This document shows positions 42,979-51,729 of a stretch of DNA of 64,000 nucleotides, one piece after another; position 1 is the first letter of the stretch; the number at the start of each line of letters is the position of its first letter. Both the position numbers and the translations under genes were made by a program. The notes beneath the pieces are model-generated. The model saw nothing but the letters and a program-made list of their open reading frames with translations. It did not search any database and had not been told where the DNA came from. This DNA is from Streptomyces showdoensis (GTDB lineage Bacteria; Actinomycetota; Actinomycetes; Streptomycetales; Streptomycetaceae), in the NCBI RefSeq assembly GCF_039535475.1, contig NZ_BAAAXG010000013.1, forward strand, positions 124,001 to 188,000. The letters run 5' to 3'.

Positions 42979-44154
42979 ATGCATAATGACGCAGCGGTCC
43001 CGCAGGGGTTCATCGTCCACACCGCGCCCGTGGGCATCGAGGAGGACGGCCGCGACGACCTGTGCGTCATCGCCTCGCAGGCCCCCGCGCGGACCGCCGC
43101 CGTCTTCACCCGCTCCCGGTTCGCCGGCCCGTCCGTGACGCTCTCGCGGGCCGCGGCGGCCGACGGCAGCGCGCGCGGCGTGGTCGTCGTCGCCCGCAAC
43201 GCCAACGTCGCCACCGGCGAGCAGGGCGCGCGCAACGCCGTCACCGTGCGGGACTCCGCCGCCCGGGCCCTCGGCATCGACCCCGGGGAACTCCTCATCG
43301 CCTCCACCGGGGTGATCGGGCGCCAGTACCCCCTGGAGCGGATCGTCGGCCACCTGGACGGCCTGGCCTGGCCCCCGGCGGGCGAGCCCAAGACCATGGG
43401 GACGGCGGCACGGGCGATCATGACCACCGACACCCGCCCCAAGTGCCTGAGCGTCCGGATCGGCGACGCGACCCTCACCGGCATCGCCAAGGGCGTCGGC
43501 ATGCTGGAGCCGGACATGGCGACCCTGCTGACCTTCTTCGTCACCGACGCCGAACTCGACCCGGAGACCCTGACGGCGGTCTTCAAGCGGACCATGGACG
43601 TCACCTTCAACGCCGTGTCCATCGACACCGACACCTCCACCTCCGACTCCGCCGCCCTCTTCGCCAACGGCCTGGCGGGCCCGGTCGACCCCGAGGCCTT
43701 CGAACGGGCCCTGCACACCGTGGCGCTGGGCCTGGTGAAGATGATCGCGTCCGACGGCGAGGGGGCGTCCACCCTGATCCAGGTCGAGGTCGAGGGCGCC
43801 CGCGACACCGCCCAGGCCAAGCGGGTCGGCAAGGCCGTGGTCAACTCCCCGCTGGTCAAGACCGCCGTCCACGGCGCCGACCCGAACTGGGGGCGGGTCG
43901 TGATGGCCGTAGGGAAGTGCCAGGACGACCTGGACATCGACCCGGAGAACGTCACCGTGCGCTTCGGCGACATCGGCGTCTACCCGCCCGGGGCGGACGA
44001 GGACGAGCGCCGCGAGTCCGTGGCCGCGTACCTGAAGGCCAACGAGGAGGTCGTGATCGGCATCGACCTCGGCATCGGGGACGGCAGGTTCACCGTGTAC
44101 GGCTGCGACCTGACCGAGGGGTACGTGCGCCTCAACTCCCAGTACACGACCTGA
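42979..44154 (+). CDS. oat: Ornithine acetyltransferase (OAT2/ArgJ family)
   Basis: Self-cleaving N-terminal nucleophile acetyltransferase of 391 residues. The clavulanate-cluster enzyme OAT2 moves acetyl between ornithine and glutamate and is believed to enlarge the arginine pool for CeaS. Cleavage occurs between Ala181 and the nucleophile Thr182 in KGVGMLEPDMATLL. The oxyanion-hole motif STGVIG is at 109-114, and the C-terminus SxYTT-like (VRLNSQYTT) is typical. ATG 42979 follows GAAAGG; an upstream ATG at 42949 is in frame but overlaps the candidate ARG box and has no ribosome binding site. It is the last gene of the cluster before a terminator. Confidence 0.94.
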   Translation: MHNDAAVPQGFIVHTAPVGIEEDGRDDLCVIASQAPARTAAVFTRSRFAGPSVTLSRAAAADGSARGVVVVARNANVATGEQGARNAVTVRDSAARALGIDPGELLIASTGVIGRQYPLERIVGHLDGLAWPPAGEPKTMGTAARAIMTTDTRPKCLSVRIGDATLTGIAKGVGMLEPDMATLLTFFVTDAELDPETLTAVFKRTMDVTFNAVSIDTDTSTSDSAALFANGLAGPVDPEAFERALHTVALGLVKMIASDGEGASTLIQVEVEGARDTAQAKRVGKAVVNSPLVKTAVHGADPNWGRVVMAVGKCQDDLDIDPENVTVRFGDIGVYPPGADEDERRESVAAYLKANEEVVIGIDLGIGDGRFTVYGCDLTEGYVRLNSQYTT

Positions 44155-44171
44155 CGCCCCCGCCCCGGCAC

Positions 44172-44208
44172 GGCGGCCGGGACCGGCCCTCACCCCGTCC
44201 CGGCCGCC
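44172..44208 (+). terminator. Hairpin terminator at the end of the clavam cluster
   Basis: Perfect 12-bp inverted repeat (44172-44183 and 44197-44208) with a 13-nt loop, beginning 17 nt after the oat stop. It marks a likely cluster boundary. Confidence 0.8.
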
Positions 44209-44393
44209 TCCACCGCCTCCGCCGGCGCGGCGGGCGGGATCCGCGCGTCGTCGGTGAGGGGCGCGGACGGGGTCGTGGGGGCGGGTCCTCCCCGGGACCC
44301 GGTGCGCATCCCGCCGATCCGTGCGTCGTTGGTCACGCCGTACGACGCGTCCTCACGCGTCCGTCCGCACGCATCTCCATCGGAAGGCGGAGC

Positions 44394-44624
44394 ATGAAGT
44401 CCAGGATCCTCCACTGCGTTCTGTTGGCCGGGGCCGTCACCCTCGGCTCCGCCGGAGCGGCCGCGGCCGCCGGCCCGGGCGACGCCGACGCACCGGCCCC
44501 GCGGCCCGCGGCGGCGGACGACCTGCCGAGCGCGCCCGCGTCGCAGGCCCAGAGCGTGCCCGCCCTCGACCAGGTACCGCTGTCGGGCAACTCGCTCTCG
44601 CCGCTGGGCACCCTGCTCGGCTGA
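44394..44624 (+). CDS. Small secreted protein, 76 residues
   Basis: A signal peptide (1-26, hydrophobic VLLAGAVTLGSAGAAAAA) is followed by a 50-residue Ala/Pro/Asp-rich mature part without Cys, ending SPLGTLLG. AAGGCGGAG precedes ATG 44394. Similar tiny secreted or chaplin-neighbour proteins are frequent in Streptomyces; no family recognised. It is convergent with the next methyltransferase gene, separated by only 5 nt. Confidence 0.7.
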   Translation: MKSRILHCVLLAGAVTLGSAGAAAAAGPGDADAPAPRPAAADDLPSAPASQAQSVPALDQVPLSGNSLSPLGTLLG

Positions 44625-44629
44625 CCGCC

Positions 44630-45352
44630 CTACGCCCCGTCGCCCCCGTCGCCCCCGTCCACTCCTTCCGCCGCTTCAGCTCCTTCAGCCCCTTCCGTCC
44701 CGGGGGCCGGGCGCCGGGCGTAGGTGAAGAGGTGGTCCTCGGGGGCCGCGCGGGTGTCGTCGGGGGTGAAGGACGACACCGCGTGGTGGAGGACGTCGAG
44801 GCCGCAGTCCTCCCGCTGGAGGCGCAGGTACTCCTCCTCGGAGAAGCTGGAGACCCTGACCGTGCGGTCCATCCAGACGATCTCGACGTCCTCCACGTCG
44901 GCGGGCACGGTCGCCGTCACCAGGAAGCCGCCCGGTGCCAGCCAGCCGGCCATCCGCTTCAGGGCGGCGGCCGCCTCGGCGCGGCTCATCATCAGCAGCG
45001 GGAAGAACGCGCACACCGCGTCGAAGCCGCCCTCCGGCGCGTCGAAGGAGCGGACGTCGGACCGTTCGAAGCGGGCCCCGGGCACCTGCGAGGCCGCCAG
45101 GGCGACCATCTCCCCGGACACGTCGATGCCGGTCACCTCGCAGCCGGCCCGCACCAGGAGCTCGGCCACCGGGCGTCCGGTGCCGCTGCCGACGTCGAGG
45201 ACCCTGGCCCCCGCGTCCAGCCGCGCGGTGAGCCACTCGACCGCCGCCAGCTGGGCCGGCAGGCGGCCGAAGGCGCGTTCGTAGTCGATGCCCAGTCCGT
45301 CGAACAGCTCGGCCGCCGTCACCGGCAGCCCCTTCGTACCGTCGTCGTCCAT
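44630..45352 (-). CDS. Class I SAM-dependent methyltransferase
   Basis: Methyltransferase of 240 residues (Methyltransf_11/25 type). Motif I is VLDVGSGTGRPVAEL (about 51-65), the acidic end of strand 2 is GIDVSGEMV, motif II is FDAVCAFFPLLMM and motif III LAPGGFLVTATV. The substrate is not predictable. GGAGGGACAAGGA precedes ATG 45352. The last 20 residues are a Glu/Gly/Asp repeat tail (EGAEGAEAAEG then GGDGGDGA). It is monocistronic; no obvious link to the clavam genes. Confidence 0.82.
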   Translation of the reverse strand: MDDDGTKGLPVTAAELFDGLGIDYERAFGRLPAQLAAVEWLTARLDAGARVLDVGSGTGRPVAELLVRAGCEVTGIDVSGEMVALAASQVPGARFERSDVRSFDAPEGGFDAVCAFFPLLMMSRAEAAAALKRMAGWLAPGGFLVTATVPADVEDVEIVWMDRTVRVSSFSEEEYLRLQREDCGLDVLHHAVSSFTPDDTRAAPEDHLFTYARRPAPGTEGAEGAEAAEGVDGGDGGDGA

Positions 45353-45501
45353 TCCTTGTCCCTCCGGTCGTCCGGTCGCCCTGTCGCGGGCCCCGCGTTT
45401 CCCGGCGCGTCGGGACGCCCGGCCCATGCGGACGGGACGGCGGGCGCGGGACGGTGTCGGGGCGGGGGACACGCTCCCGCACAGCATCGCAGGGGGTCGG
45501 C

Positions 45502-46155
45502 ATGACCGGTACGGGGGAAGACGGGCGCGCTTGGGGATGGGGCGGCATCGTGACCGCCCTCGCGGGGGTCGGGGTGATCGTCGCCTCGGGGCCGCTGTGG
45601 CCCTTCGAGGAGGCAGATCTCGCCGACAACGCGGCGATGGTGGCCCGGTTCGACGACACCACCATGTGGTGGGCGTTCGCCACCCAGGTCGCCTTCACGC
45701 TGGCCGCGTTCGGGTCCGTGCTCTTCGGGGCGGGGCTCAAGCGGCGGCTGGAGCGCCAGTGCCCGGCCGGGAGCCTGGTGCCGATGACCGCGTTCCTCGG
45801 GATGCTGCTCACCGGGGCGTTGAGCCTGGCCGGGTGCGGGATGGGGACCGAGGCCTTCCACCAGATCCGCAACCGGGCCGCGAGCGATCCGGACACCGTC
45901 ATGTCCTCGGTGGGGCAGCTCGGCACCTACGGCTGGCTGTGGTCCGGGCTGCTGCTCACCGCCGGCGCCCTGGCCGTGGCCGCGTTCCGGCAGGGGGCCG
46001 TCGCGCGGTGGATCGGGGTGGTGAGCGTGGCCTTCGGGCTGCTGCTGGCCGTGACGCAGCTGACCCCGTTCCAGTACCTGGCCCTGATGGTCGGCGTACC
46101 GTACCTGCTCGTCCTCGGAGCCGCCTTCGCGCTGGGGCGACGCGCCCCGGCGTGA
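45502..46155 (+). CDS. Hypothetical membrane protein
   Basis: Integral membrane protein of 217 residues with six predicted helices, beginning with GGIVTALAGVGVIVASGPLW. AGGGGG lies 6 nt before ATG 45502, so I prefer this to an upstream start at 45454. No conserved motif is recognised. It stands 39 nt upstream of the sensor-kinase gene on the same strand and may be co-transcribed with it. Confidence 0.72.
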   Translation: MTGTGEDGRAWGWGGIVTALAGVGVIVASGPLWPFEEADLADNAAMVARFDDTTMWWAFATQVAFTLAAFGSVLFGAGLKRRLERQCPAGSLVPMTAFLGMLLTGALSLAGCGMGTEAFHQIRNRAASDPDTVMSSVGQLGTYGWLWSGLLLTAGALAVAAFRQGAVARWIGVVSVAFGLLLAVTQLTPFQYLALMVGVPYLLVLGAAFALGRRAPA

Positions 46156-46194
46156 CCCTGTGACAAGGGCCCGCCGCCTTGAGACCCTTCTGCC

Positions 46195-48264
46195 ATGGGG
46201 GACTTGGGGGAGTTCGAGACGGCGGGCGGCGGGCGACGGCGCGGCGGCGGCCATCGGGGGGTGGCCGCCGCCGTACTGGTGTCGGCCTGGGGGCTCGCGT
46301 CCACCGGGATCGTCCTCGCCGTCGCGGCGGGCGCGTCCTGGAGCAGCGACCAGGGCTTCTTCCTCGTCGACACCGCCGACGCGCTCGTGTACGGGCTCGT
46401 CGCGGCCGTCGTCCTGAGCCGGCGGCTGCACCTCGTGGGCTGGCTGGTCGCGCTGACGGCGGTGGGCACGGGCGTCTCCGCCCTCGTGGCCCAACTCGGC
46501 GTGACGGCCGCGCCGTCGCCGGGCGGGCTGCCGCCGGGCTGGGTGATCCTGCAGGGTACGGCGTGGGTGCCGGGGACCCTGGCCCTGATGCTCGTCGTGC
46601 CGTACCTGCTGACCGAGGAGCGCCCGGCGCGGCCCGCCCGGGTCGCGATCGGCGTGGGAGCGACCGCCGTCGTGGCCGGGCTCGCCGTCCGGGTGACCGA
46701 CCCGTGGCCGTGGCCCGCGGCGGGCGGGTCGTTCTCGCCGCTGGCGATCCGCAGCGAGGCCTGGGCGCGCCTCGCTCCGCCGGTCGACCGGGGCATCCTG
46801 GTCGCCGTCGTGCTGCTCGGGTTCACGGCCGCCGGACACGCGGCCCTGCGCCGGTACCGGGACCCTGCCGCCCGGGGCCTGGGCTGGCTCGCCATCGGTG
46901 TCGCGCTGATCTCGGCCACGTTCGTCCCGCTGCTCGTGTGGCCGGAGGGCGAACCCGGCCCCGCCATCGCCCTCTTCACCCCGCTCGCGCATCTGGCCTC
47001 GCAGGCCTTCTTCCCGGCCGCCATCCTGGTCACGGTGCTGCGGCGGCGCATGTTCGGCATCGACCTGGCCGTCAGCCGGACCCTCGTGTGGACGCTCCTC
47101 ACGGGCCTGCTGGTGGCCGGCTACCTGACCGCGGTCGCGCTCCTCGGGCTGCTGCTGCCGGGCGACGGCACCGTGGCGCGGGTGCTGGCCACCGCGGCGA
47201 CCGCGGCGGGGTTCCAGCCGGTCCGCGGCTGGCTGCAACGGCGGGTGGACCGGCTCGTGTACGGGGAGGCTGCCGCGCCCGCGCTCAGCCGGGTCGGGCG
47301 GCACCTGGGGAGCGCGGGCACCCCGGAGGAGGCGCTCGCGGGGATGGCGGAGTCCATCGCGGTCTCCTTCAACCTGGGCGGCGTACGGATCCTCGACGGG
47401 GACGGGGACGGGGTCGGGGACGGAGCCGCGGACGCGCGCGTGGCCCGGGCCGGCTTCCGGAAGGCGGCGGACGACGTGGCGGTCCCGCTGGTGGTCCGGG
47501 GCGAGCCGGCCGGTGTGCTGCTGGTGACCCCGCGTCCCGGGGAGCGCCTGGACCGGCGGGCACGCGCGGCCCTCGACGAGGTGGCGCCGCTGGTCGCCAC
47601 GGCCGTGCAGCTGGCGGCCGTCACGCGGGCGCTGCGGGAGTCGCGCGGGCGGCTTGCCGCGGCCCGGGACGACGAACGCCGACTGCTGCGAAGGGAGTTG
47701 CACGACGAGATCGGTCCCGCGCTGGCCGGCGTGGGACTGGCGCTGTCGGCCGCCCGCACCCTGCTGCCGGAGGGCGCGGACCGGGCCGACGAGCTGCTCG
47801 CGCGGCTGCGGGAGGAGGTGGACGCCCGGGTGGAGGAGGTGCGGGTGCTCGCGCGCGGCCTGGTTCCGCCGGTGCTGGCCGAGCTGGGCCTTGCGGCGGC
47901 GCTGCGGGAGTTGGTGATGCGCTACGAGGCGGACGGGCTGACGGTGATGGTGCGGGAGCGGGGCGAGGGGCTCGACCGCACGCCTCCGGAGGTGGCGGGG
48001 GCGGTGTACGCGATCGTCGCGGAGGCCATCCGCAATGTGTCGCGGCACGCGCACGCGCGCCTGTGCACGGTGGAACTCGGCGCGGAGGACGAGTTGTTGG
48101 ACGTCTCGGTGCAGGACGACGGGAGGGGCATGCCCGCGGATGCGCGGCACGGGATCGGCACGGTGTCGATCCGCGAACGCGCGGAGGGCGTCGGCGGCAC
48201 GGCCGTCTGGAGCCCCGGCGCGTCGGGCCGGGGCACCCGGCTGGAGCTGAGGCTGCCGTGCTGA
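46195..48264 (+). CDS. NarL-type sensor histidine kinase
   Basis: Membrane sensor kinase of 689 residues. About eight membrane helices occupy residues 20-345; a GAF-like domain follows (GTPEEALAGMAESIAVSFNLGG ... ATAVQLAAV), then the HisKA_3 dimerisation helix with phospho-acceptor His503 in RRELHDEIGPALAG and a HATPase_c domain (AIVAEAIRNVSRHAHA, DDGRGMP, GIGTVSIRERAEGVGG). The stimulus is unknown. It overlaps the response-regulator gene by 7 nt and forms a classic two-component pair with it. Confidence 0.93.
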   Translation: MGDLGEFETAGGGRRRGGGHRGVAAAVLVSAWGLASTGIVLAVAAGASWSSDQGFFLVDTADALVYGLVAAVVLSRRLHLVGWLVALTAVGTGVSALVAQLGVTAAPSPGGLPPGWVILQGTAWVPGTLALMLVVPYLLTEERPARPARVAIGVGATAVVAGLAVRVTDPWPWPAAGGSFSPLAIRSEAWARLAPPVDRGILVAVVLLGFTAAGHAALRRYRDPAARGLGWLAIGVALISATFVPLLVWPEGEPGPAIALFTPLAHLASQAFFPAAILVTVLRRRMFGIDLAVSRTLVWTLLTGLLVAGYLTAVALLGLLLPGDGTVARVLATAATAAGFQPVRGWLQRRVDRLVYGEAAAPALSRVGRHLGSAGTPEEALAGMAESIAVSFNLGGVRILDGDGDGVGDGAADARVARAGFRKAADDVAVPLVVRGEPAGVLLVTPRPGERLDRRARAALDEVAPLVATAVQLAAVTRALRESRGRLAAARDDERRLLRRELHDEIGPALAGVGLALSAARTLLPEGADRADELLARLREEVDARVEEVRVLARGLVPPVLAELGLAAALRELVMRYEADGLTVMVRERGEGLDRTPPEVAGAVYAIVAEAIRNVSRHAHARLCTVELGAEDELLDVSVQDDGRGMPADARHGIGTVSIRERAEGVGGTAVWSPGASGRGTRLELRLPC

Positions 48265-48914
48265 GGGTGCTGGTGGTGGACGACCACCCCGTGTTCCGGC
48301 TCGGGATGTCGGCGCTGCTGGACTCGCTGCCGGGGATCGAGGTCGTGGGCGACGCGGCCTCGGTGGCGGCGGCCGTGACGGCGGCGGCCGAACTGGCGCC
48401 GGAGGTGGTGGTGATGGACCTGCACCTGGGCGACACGGCCCCGTCGGGGGTGGACGCGACGCGCGAGATCCTCCGGATCCTGCCGCGGGCGGGGGTCCTG
48501 GTGGTGACGATGCTGGACGACGACGACGCGGTCTTCGCGTCCATGCGGGCGGGTGCGCGGGGATACCTCCTCAAGGGGGCGGCGCCCGCGGAGATCGAGC
48601 GGGCGGTGCGGGCCGTCGCCAACGGCGAGGTGATCCTGGGCCCCGCCGTGGCGAGCCGGGCGATGGCGTACCTGCTGGGCCACGCCGCGGCCGGGGGCGG
48701 GCCGGTGCCGCTGCCGGAACTGACCTCGCGGGAGCGGGAGGTGCTGGACCTGGTGGCCCGCGGGCTGGACAACCTGGCGATCTCGCGCCGCCTGACGCTC
48801 AGCCCGAAGACGGTCCGCAACCACCTGTCCAACATCCTCGCGAAGCTCCAGGCGGCGACGCGCGCGGAGGCCATCGTGCGGGCCCGCCGGTCGGGCCTGG
48901 GCGGCGGACCGTGA
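48258..48914 (+). CDS. NarL/LuxR-family response regulator
   Basis: Response regulator of 218 residues. Receiver domain 1-120 with acidic pair Asp8/Asp9, phospho-acceptor Asp54 (VVMDLHLGD) and Lys near residue 105 (GYLLKG). A LuxR-type helix-turn-helix occupies about 152-212 (LTSREREVLDLVARGLDNLAISRRLTLSPKTVRNHL, printed here in part). The GTG at 48258 gives VLRVLVVDDHP and overlaps the kinase stop. It probably controls its own operon or nearby genes. Confidence 0.93.
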   Translation: MLRVLVVDDHPVFRLGMSALLDSLPGIEVVGDAASVAAAVTAAAELAPEVVVMDLHLGDTAPSGVDATREILRILPRAGVLVVTMLDDDDAVFASMRAGARGYLLKGAAPAEIERAVRAVANGEVILGPAVASRAMAYLLGHAAAGGGPVPLPELTSREREVLDLVARGLDNLAISRRLTLSPKTVRNHLSNILAKLQAATRAEAIVRARRSGLGGGP

Positions 48915-48918
48915 CCGG

Positions 48919-48949
48919 CCGGGGCCCAGACCCGACCGGCGGGCCCCGG
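48919..48949. terminator. Hairpin between convergent genes
   Basis: CCGGGGCCC (48919-48927) and GGGCCCCGG (48941-48949) are perfect 9-bp arms around a 13-nt loop, between the response-regulator stop and the convergent secreted-protein stop. Confidence 0.75.
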
Positions 48950-48953
48950 AGGG

Positions 48954-49547
48954 TCAGACCCAGCGGATGGAGGACGCCTCGTCGTCCATCCATCCTCCGC
49001 TCCACGCGCCTTCGACGGTGCGGCCGGACTTCCGGGTGTTGAACCAGCTGTTCTCGTAGTAGATGCCGTGGCAGCCCGCGTACTCCTGGGCGGAGCCGAT
49101 CTCGTCGCCCCAGTTGAAGCCCGTGTTGTCGTAGAAGTAGCGGAGGTTGCCCTCCTCGAACTCGACGGTCCCCCAGTCGCCGTCGCATCCGTGGTCCTTG
49201 ACGAAGGTGAACGAGTGCCCGCCGAAGTTCGCGTCGTTGTAGACGACCGCGACGACCGTCGCCGCGTTCGCCCCGAGGCCGGCGGCGCGGGCACCCGCGT
49301 CGAGCTGCCGCTGGGTGACCGTCCTCGCTCCGGCGGGGAGGCGTACGGCCCCGTTCGTCGCGTCGGCGATGGCCTGCGCGAAGGTGTCGAAGCAGACCGG
49401 CCCCCGCTGGTTCGGCCGCACCGTGCAGTGCTTCCCTCCACCGCCGTCACCGCTCGTGGCGACGGCGGCCCCCGTGGGACCCGCCAGGGTCGTCAGGGCC
49501 GCCACGGCGACCGCCCCGGCCAGGACCGAGTTGCGTATTCCGAACAT
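48954..49547 (-). CDS. Secreted beta/gamma-crystallin or I36-like protein
   Basis: Exported protein of 197 residues with a signal peptide (1-28). The C-terminal 95 residues show the Greek-key pattern of beta/gamma-crystallin-like domains and of family I36 metalloprotease inhibitors: VVYNDANFGGHSFTF, NLRYFYDNTGFNWGDEIGSAQEY, GIYYENSWFNT, with two Cys (DHGCDGDWG, AGCHGIY). An unassigned segment of about 100 residues precedes it. A protease-inhibitor or calcium-binding extracellular role fits; the choice between them is open. ATG 49547. Confidence 0.78.
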   Translation of the reverse strand: MFGIRNSVLAGAVAVAALTTLAGPTGAAVATSGDGGGGKHCTVRPNQRGPVCFDTFAQAIADATNGAVRLPAGARTVTQRQLDAGARAAGLGANAATVVAVVYNDANFGGHSFTFVKDHGCDGDWGTVEFEEGNLRYFYDNTGFNWGDEIGSAQEYAGCHGIYYENSWFNTRKSGRTVEGAWSGGWMDDEASSIRWV

Positions 49548-49660
49548 GTGTCGATGCCTCACCGTCTGGGGGGCGCGGCGGATCCGCGCCGTCGCCCACC
49601 ACCCTCGCCCCGCCCCCGTCCCGTACGCATGGGGCGGGGGTCCCGACCGCCCGGGACGTG

Positions 49661-50707
49661 TCAGCCCGGGGTGAGGGCGGCGTACTCCAGCGGGGCGGAG
49701 GGGTCGATCGACACGTCCAGCGGGGCGGGTTCGGCCCCGGACCGTACGAGGAGCTCGCCGACGGCAGCGATCATGGCGCCGTTGTCGGTGCACAGCGTCA
49801 TCGGCGGCACCCGCAGCTCCACGCCCGCCGCGGCGCAGCGCAGTTCGGCCAGGCCGCGGACGCGCGAGTTCGCCGCGACGCCGCCGACCACGATCAGGGT
49901 CCGCACGTCGTGGGCCGCGCAGGCGGCGAGCGCCTTGCGGGTCAGCACGTCGGCGACGGCCTCCTGCAGCGCGGCGGCCCCGTCCGCGACCGGGACGTCC
50001 AGGCCCTGGAGCCGGTGCTTCTCGACCCAGCGGGCGGCGGCCGTCTTGAGGCCGGAGAAGGAGAAGGCGTACGGGTCGTCCCCGGGGCGGGTCAGCGGCC
50101 GGGGGAAGCGCACGGCGCCCGGATCGCCGTCGCGGGCGGCCCGGTCGACGGCCGGCCCGCCGGGGTAGGGCAGCCCGAGGATCCTGGCGACCTTGTCGAA
50201 GCACTCCCCCGCCGCGTCGTCGAGGGTGTCGCCCAGGTGCAGGATCGGCTCGCGCACCAGGTCCCGCACCAGCAGGAGGGAGGTGTGGCCGCCGGAGACG
50301 ATCAGGACCACGCAAGGGGTGGGCAGCGGGCCGTGCTCCAGGGTGTCGGCGGCGACGTGACCGGCCAGGTGGTGGACGCCGTAGAGCGGGATCCCGGCCG
50401 CGTACGCCAGGGACTTCGCCCCCGCGAGACCGACCTGGAGGGCGCCGGAGAGGCCCGGTCCGGTGGTGACGGCGACCGCGTCGATCGCGTTCAGGCGCAG
50501 CCCCGCCCGGTCGAGGGCCTCGCGCACCACCGGCTGGAAGGACTGGAGGTGCGCGCGGGCGGCGATCTCGGGGACGACGCCGCCGAAGCGGGCGTGCTCG
50601 TCCATGCTCGACGCCACCACGTGCGCGAGGAGTCTCCCGTCCCTCACGATCCCCGCGCCGGTCTCGTCGCACGACGACTCGATCCCGAGCACCACTGGTC
50701 CGGCCAC
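49661..50707 (-). CDS. tsaD: tRNA N6-threonylcarbamoyladenosine transferase TsaD
   Basis: Kae1/TsaD ATPase-fold enzyme of 348 residues, which with TsaB/TsaE puts the threonylcarbamoyl group on A37 of ANN-decoding tRNAs. Motifs: [15 protein letters not shown] at the start, the metal-binding HxxxH (GVHHLAGH), [11 protein letters not shown], the [19 protein letters not shown] segment, FSFSGLKTA and [16 protein letters not shown] 50707 follows AAGGAG. The usual actinomycete neighbours (tsaB, rimI, tsaE, alr) are absent here, so it stands alone and may be a second copy or a relocated gene. Confidence 0.93.
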   Translation of the reverse strand: MAGPVVLGIESSCDETGAGIVRDGRLLAHVVASSMDEHARFGGVVPEIAARAHLQSFQPVVREALDRAGLRLNAIDAVAVTTGPGLSGALQVGLAGAKSLAYAAGIPLYGVHHLAGHVAADTLEHGPLPTPCVVLIVSGGHTSLLLVRDLVREPILHLGDTLDDAAGECFDKVARILGLPYPGGPAVDRAARDGDPGAVRFPRPLTRPGDDPYAFSFSGLKTAAARWVEKHRLQGLDVPVADGAAALQEAVADVLTRKALAACAAHDVRTLIVVGGVAANSRVRGLAELRCAAAGVELRVPPMTLCTDNGAMIAAVGELLVRSGAEPAPLDVSIDPSAPLEYAALTPG

Positions 50708-50784
50708 TGCCCCACTCCTTCTTGCTTGCAGGCTGCACCTGCAATATATGTGCAATAAGGAGGGCGGGTGCACTGCCGTAGGGT

Positions 50785-50985
50785 GGGCGTCGCAGCTGGT
50801 TCGCCCCGTCCGCCAGGCGGGATGCGTCGCAAGAGGGAACCCGGTGGGAATCCGGGACTGCCCCGCAGCGGTGAGCGGGAACGACCGCCGTCACACAGCA
50901 CTGGACCCCCGGGTCCGGGAAGCGACGGCCAGTAGGTGTCTCGTCCGACGGGACGTGCTCGCGAGTCCGAAGACCTGCCACTGCC
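50785..50985 (+). ncRNA. Cobalamin (AdoCbl) riboswitch
   Basis: The conserved core is plain: GGGAACCCGGTGGGAATCC at about 50835-50853, followed by CTGCCCCGCAGCGGTGAG, then a variable arm and the B12 box GAGTCCGAAGACCTGCC at 50963-50979. The spacing and order are those of class-I cobalamin riboswitches. It lies on the + strand and ends about 60 nt before the thioesterase start, so adenosylcobalamin should repress that gene, most likely by masking the ribosome binding site. Confidence 0.93.
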
Positions 50986-51046
50986 CGCACGCGGTCATCC
51001 CCGCCGTGCGGAACAGCCCTGCCGCGACTCGCGAAGGAGAGTTGAC

Positions 51047-51511
51047 GTGGCCGATCCCACCGCCTCCACCCCCAGCCCCGCCCCCACCGCCACCGCACGC
51101 CCGGTCAAGACCCCGGACGACTCCCGGGTCGTCCTCGCCCACATCATGAGCGAGCACGACACCAATCTGTACGGGACCATCCACGGCGGCGTGATGATGA
51201 AGCTCATCGACGACGCCGCCGCGGCGGCCGCCGGGCGACACGCCGACGGGCCGGCCGTCACCGTCGCCGTCGACCGGATGTCCTTCCTCGCCCCCGTCCG
51301 CGCCGGGGACCTGCTCAGCGTCGAGGCAGCACTCGAACGCGCCGGGCGGACCTCCATGACCGTCGGGGTCCGCGTGACCGCCGAGCGGTGGAACAGCGCC
51401 GGCCCGACCACAGAGGTGGCCACCGCCTTCCTGACGTTCGTCGCCATCGACGCCGACGGCACACCGCGCGAGGTGCCGGCGCTGGAGGTGTCACTGCCCG
51501 GCCTGTCCTGA
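51047..51511 (+). CDS. Hotdog-fold acyl-CoA thioesterase under B12 control
   Basis: Acyl-CoA thioesterase of 154 residues of the YciA/BFIT (ACOT) type. The hotdog signature is MSEHDTNLYGTIHGGVMMKLIDDAAAAAAGRHA, with catalytic Asn/Asp in HDTNLYG and the GGV start of the central helix; VAVDRMSFLAPVRAGDLLSVEA follows. The GTG at 51047 has AAGGAG 8 nt upstream. It is the only gene downstream of the cobalamin riboswitch. A link to methylmalonyl-CoA or propionyl-CoA pools, which depend on B12, would make sense (inference). Confidence 0.9.
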   Translation: MADPTASTPSPAPTATARPVKTPDDSRVVLAHIMSEHDTNLYGTIHGGVMMKLIDDAAAAAAGRHADGPAVTVAVDRMSFLAPVRAGDLLSVEAALERAGRTSMTVGVRVTAERWNSAGPTTEVATAFLTFVAIDADGTPREVPALEVSLPGLS

Positions 51512-51563
51512 ACGGCCGGAACCGGCGCCGTCACCCCGGTCGTCGCGGCACGTCGTACGCGGA

Positions 51564-51712
51564 GTCACCCCATGGGGCGGCATCACACGGTCTGTCACCA
51601 CACGGTCTGTCACCACAGGGGCTGTCGCTACACGGTCCGTCACCAGAGGGGCTCACTCCACACGGAGTGTCACCACATGGGACGTCATCACACGGTCCGT
51701 CACCACGGCGAC
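51564..51712. repeat. 15-bp tandem repeat array
   Basis: About ten contiguous degenerate 15-bp units, best consensus GTCACCACACGGTCY; clear units begin at 51564, 51579, 51594, 51609, 51624, 51639, 51654, 51669, 51684 and 51699. The array fills the gap between the thioesterase stop and a convergent gene. Because 15 is divisible by three, every frame reads as a pentapeptide repeat, but no frame has a ribosome binding site or Streptomyces codon bias, so I do not call a gene. Confidence 0.93.
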
Positions 51713-51729
51713 GCACGGCCCACGAGGCT

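Noticed and set aside
44394..45352. Inclusion of the small secreted protein and methyltransferase in the clavam cluster
   Set aside because: A strong hairpin follows oat, and neither gene resembles a known clavam gene; the cluster boundary is better set at 44208.
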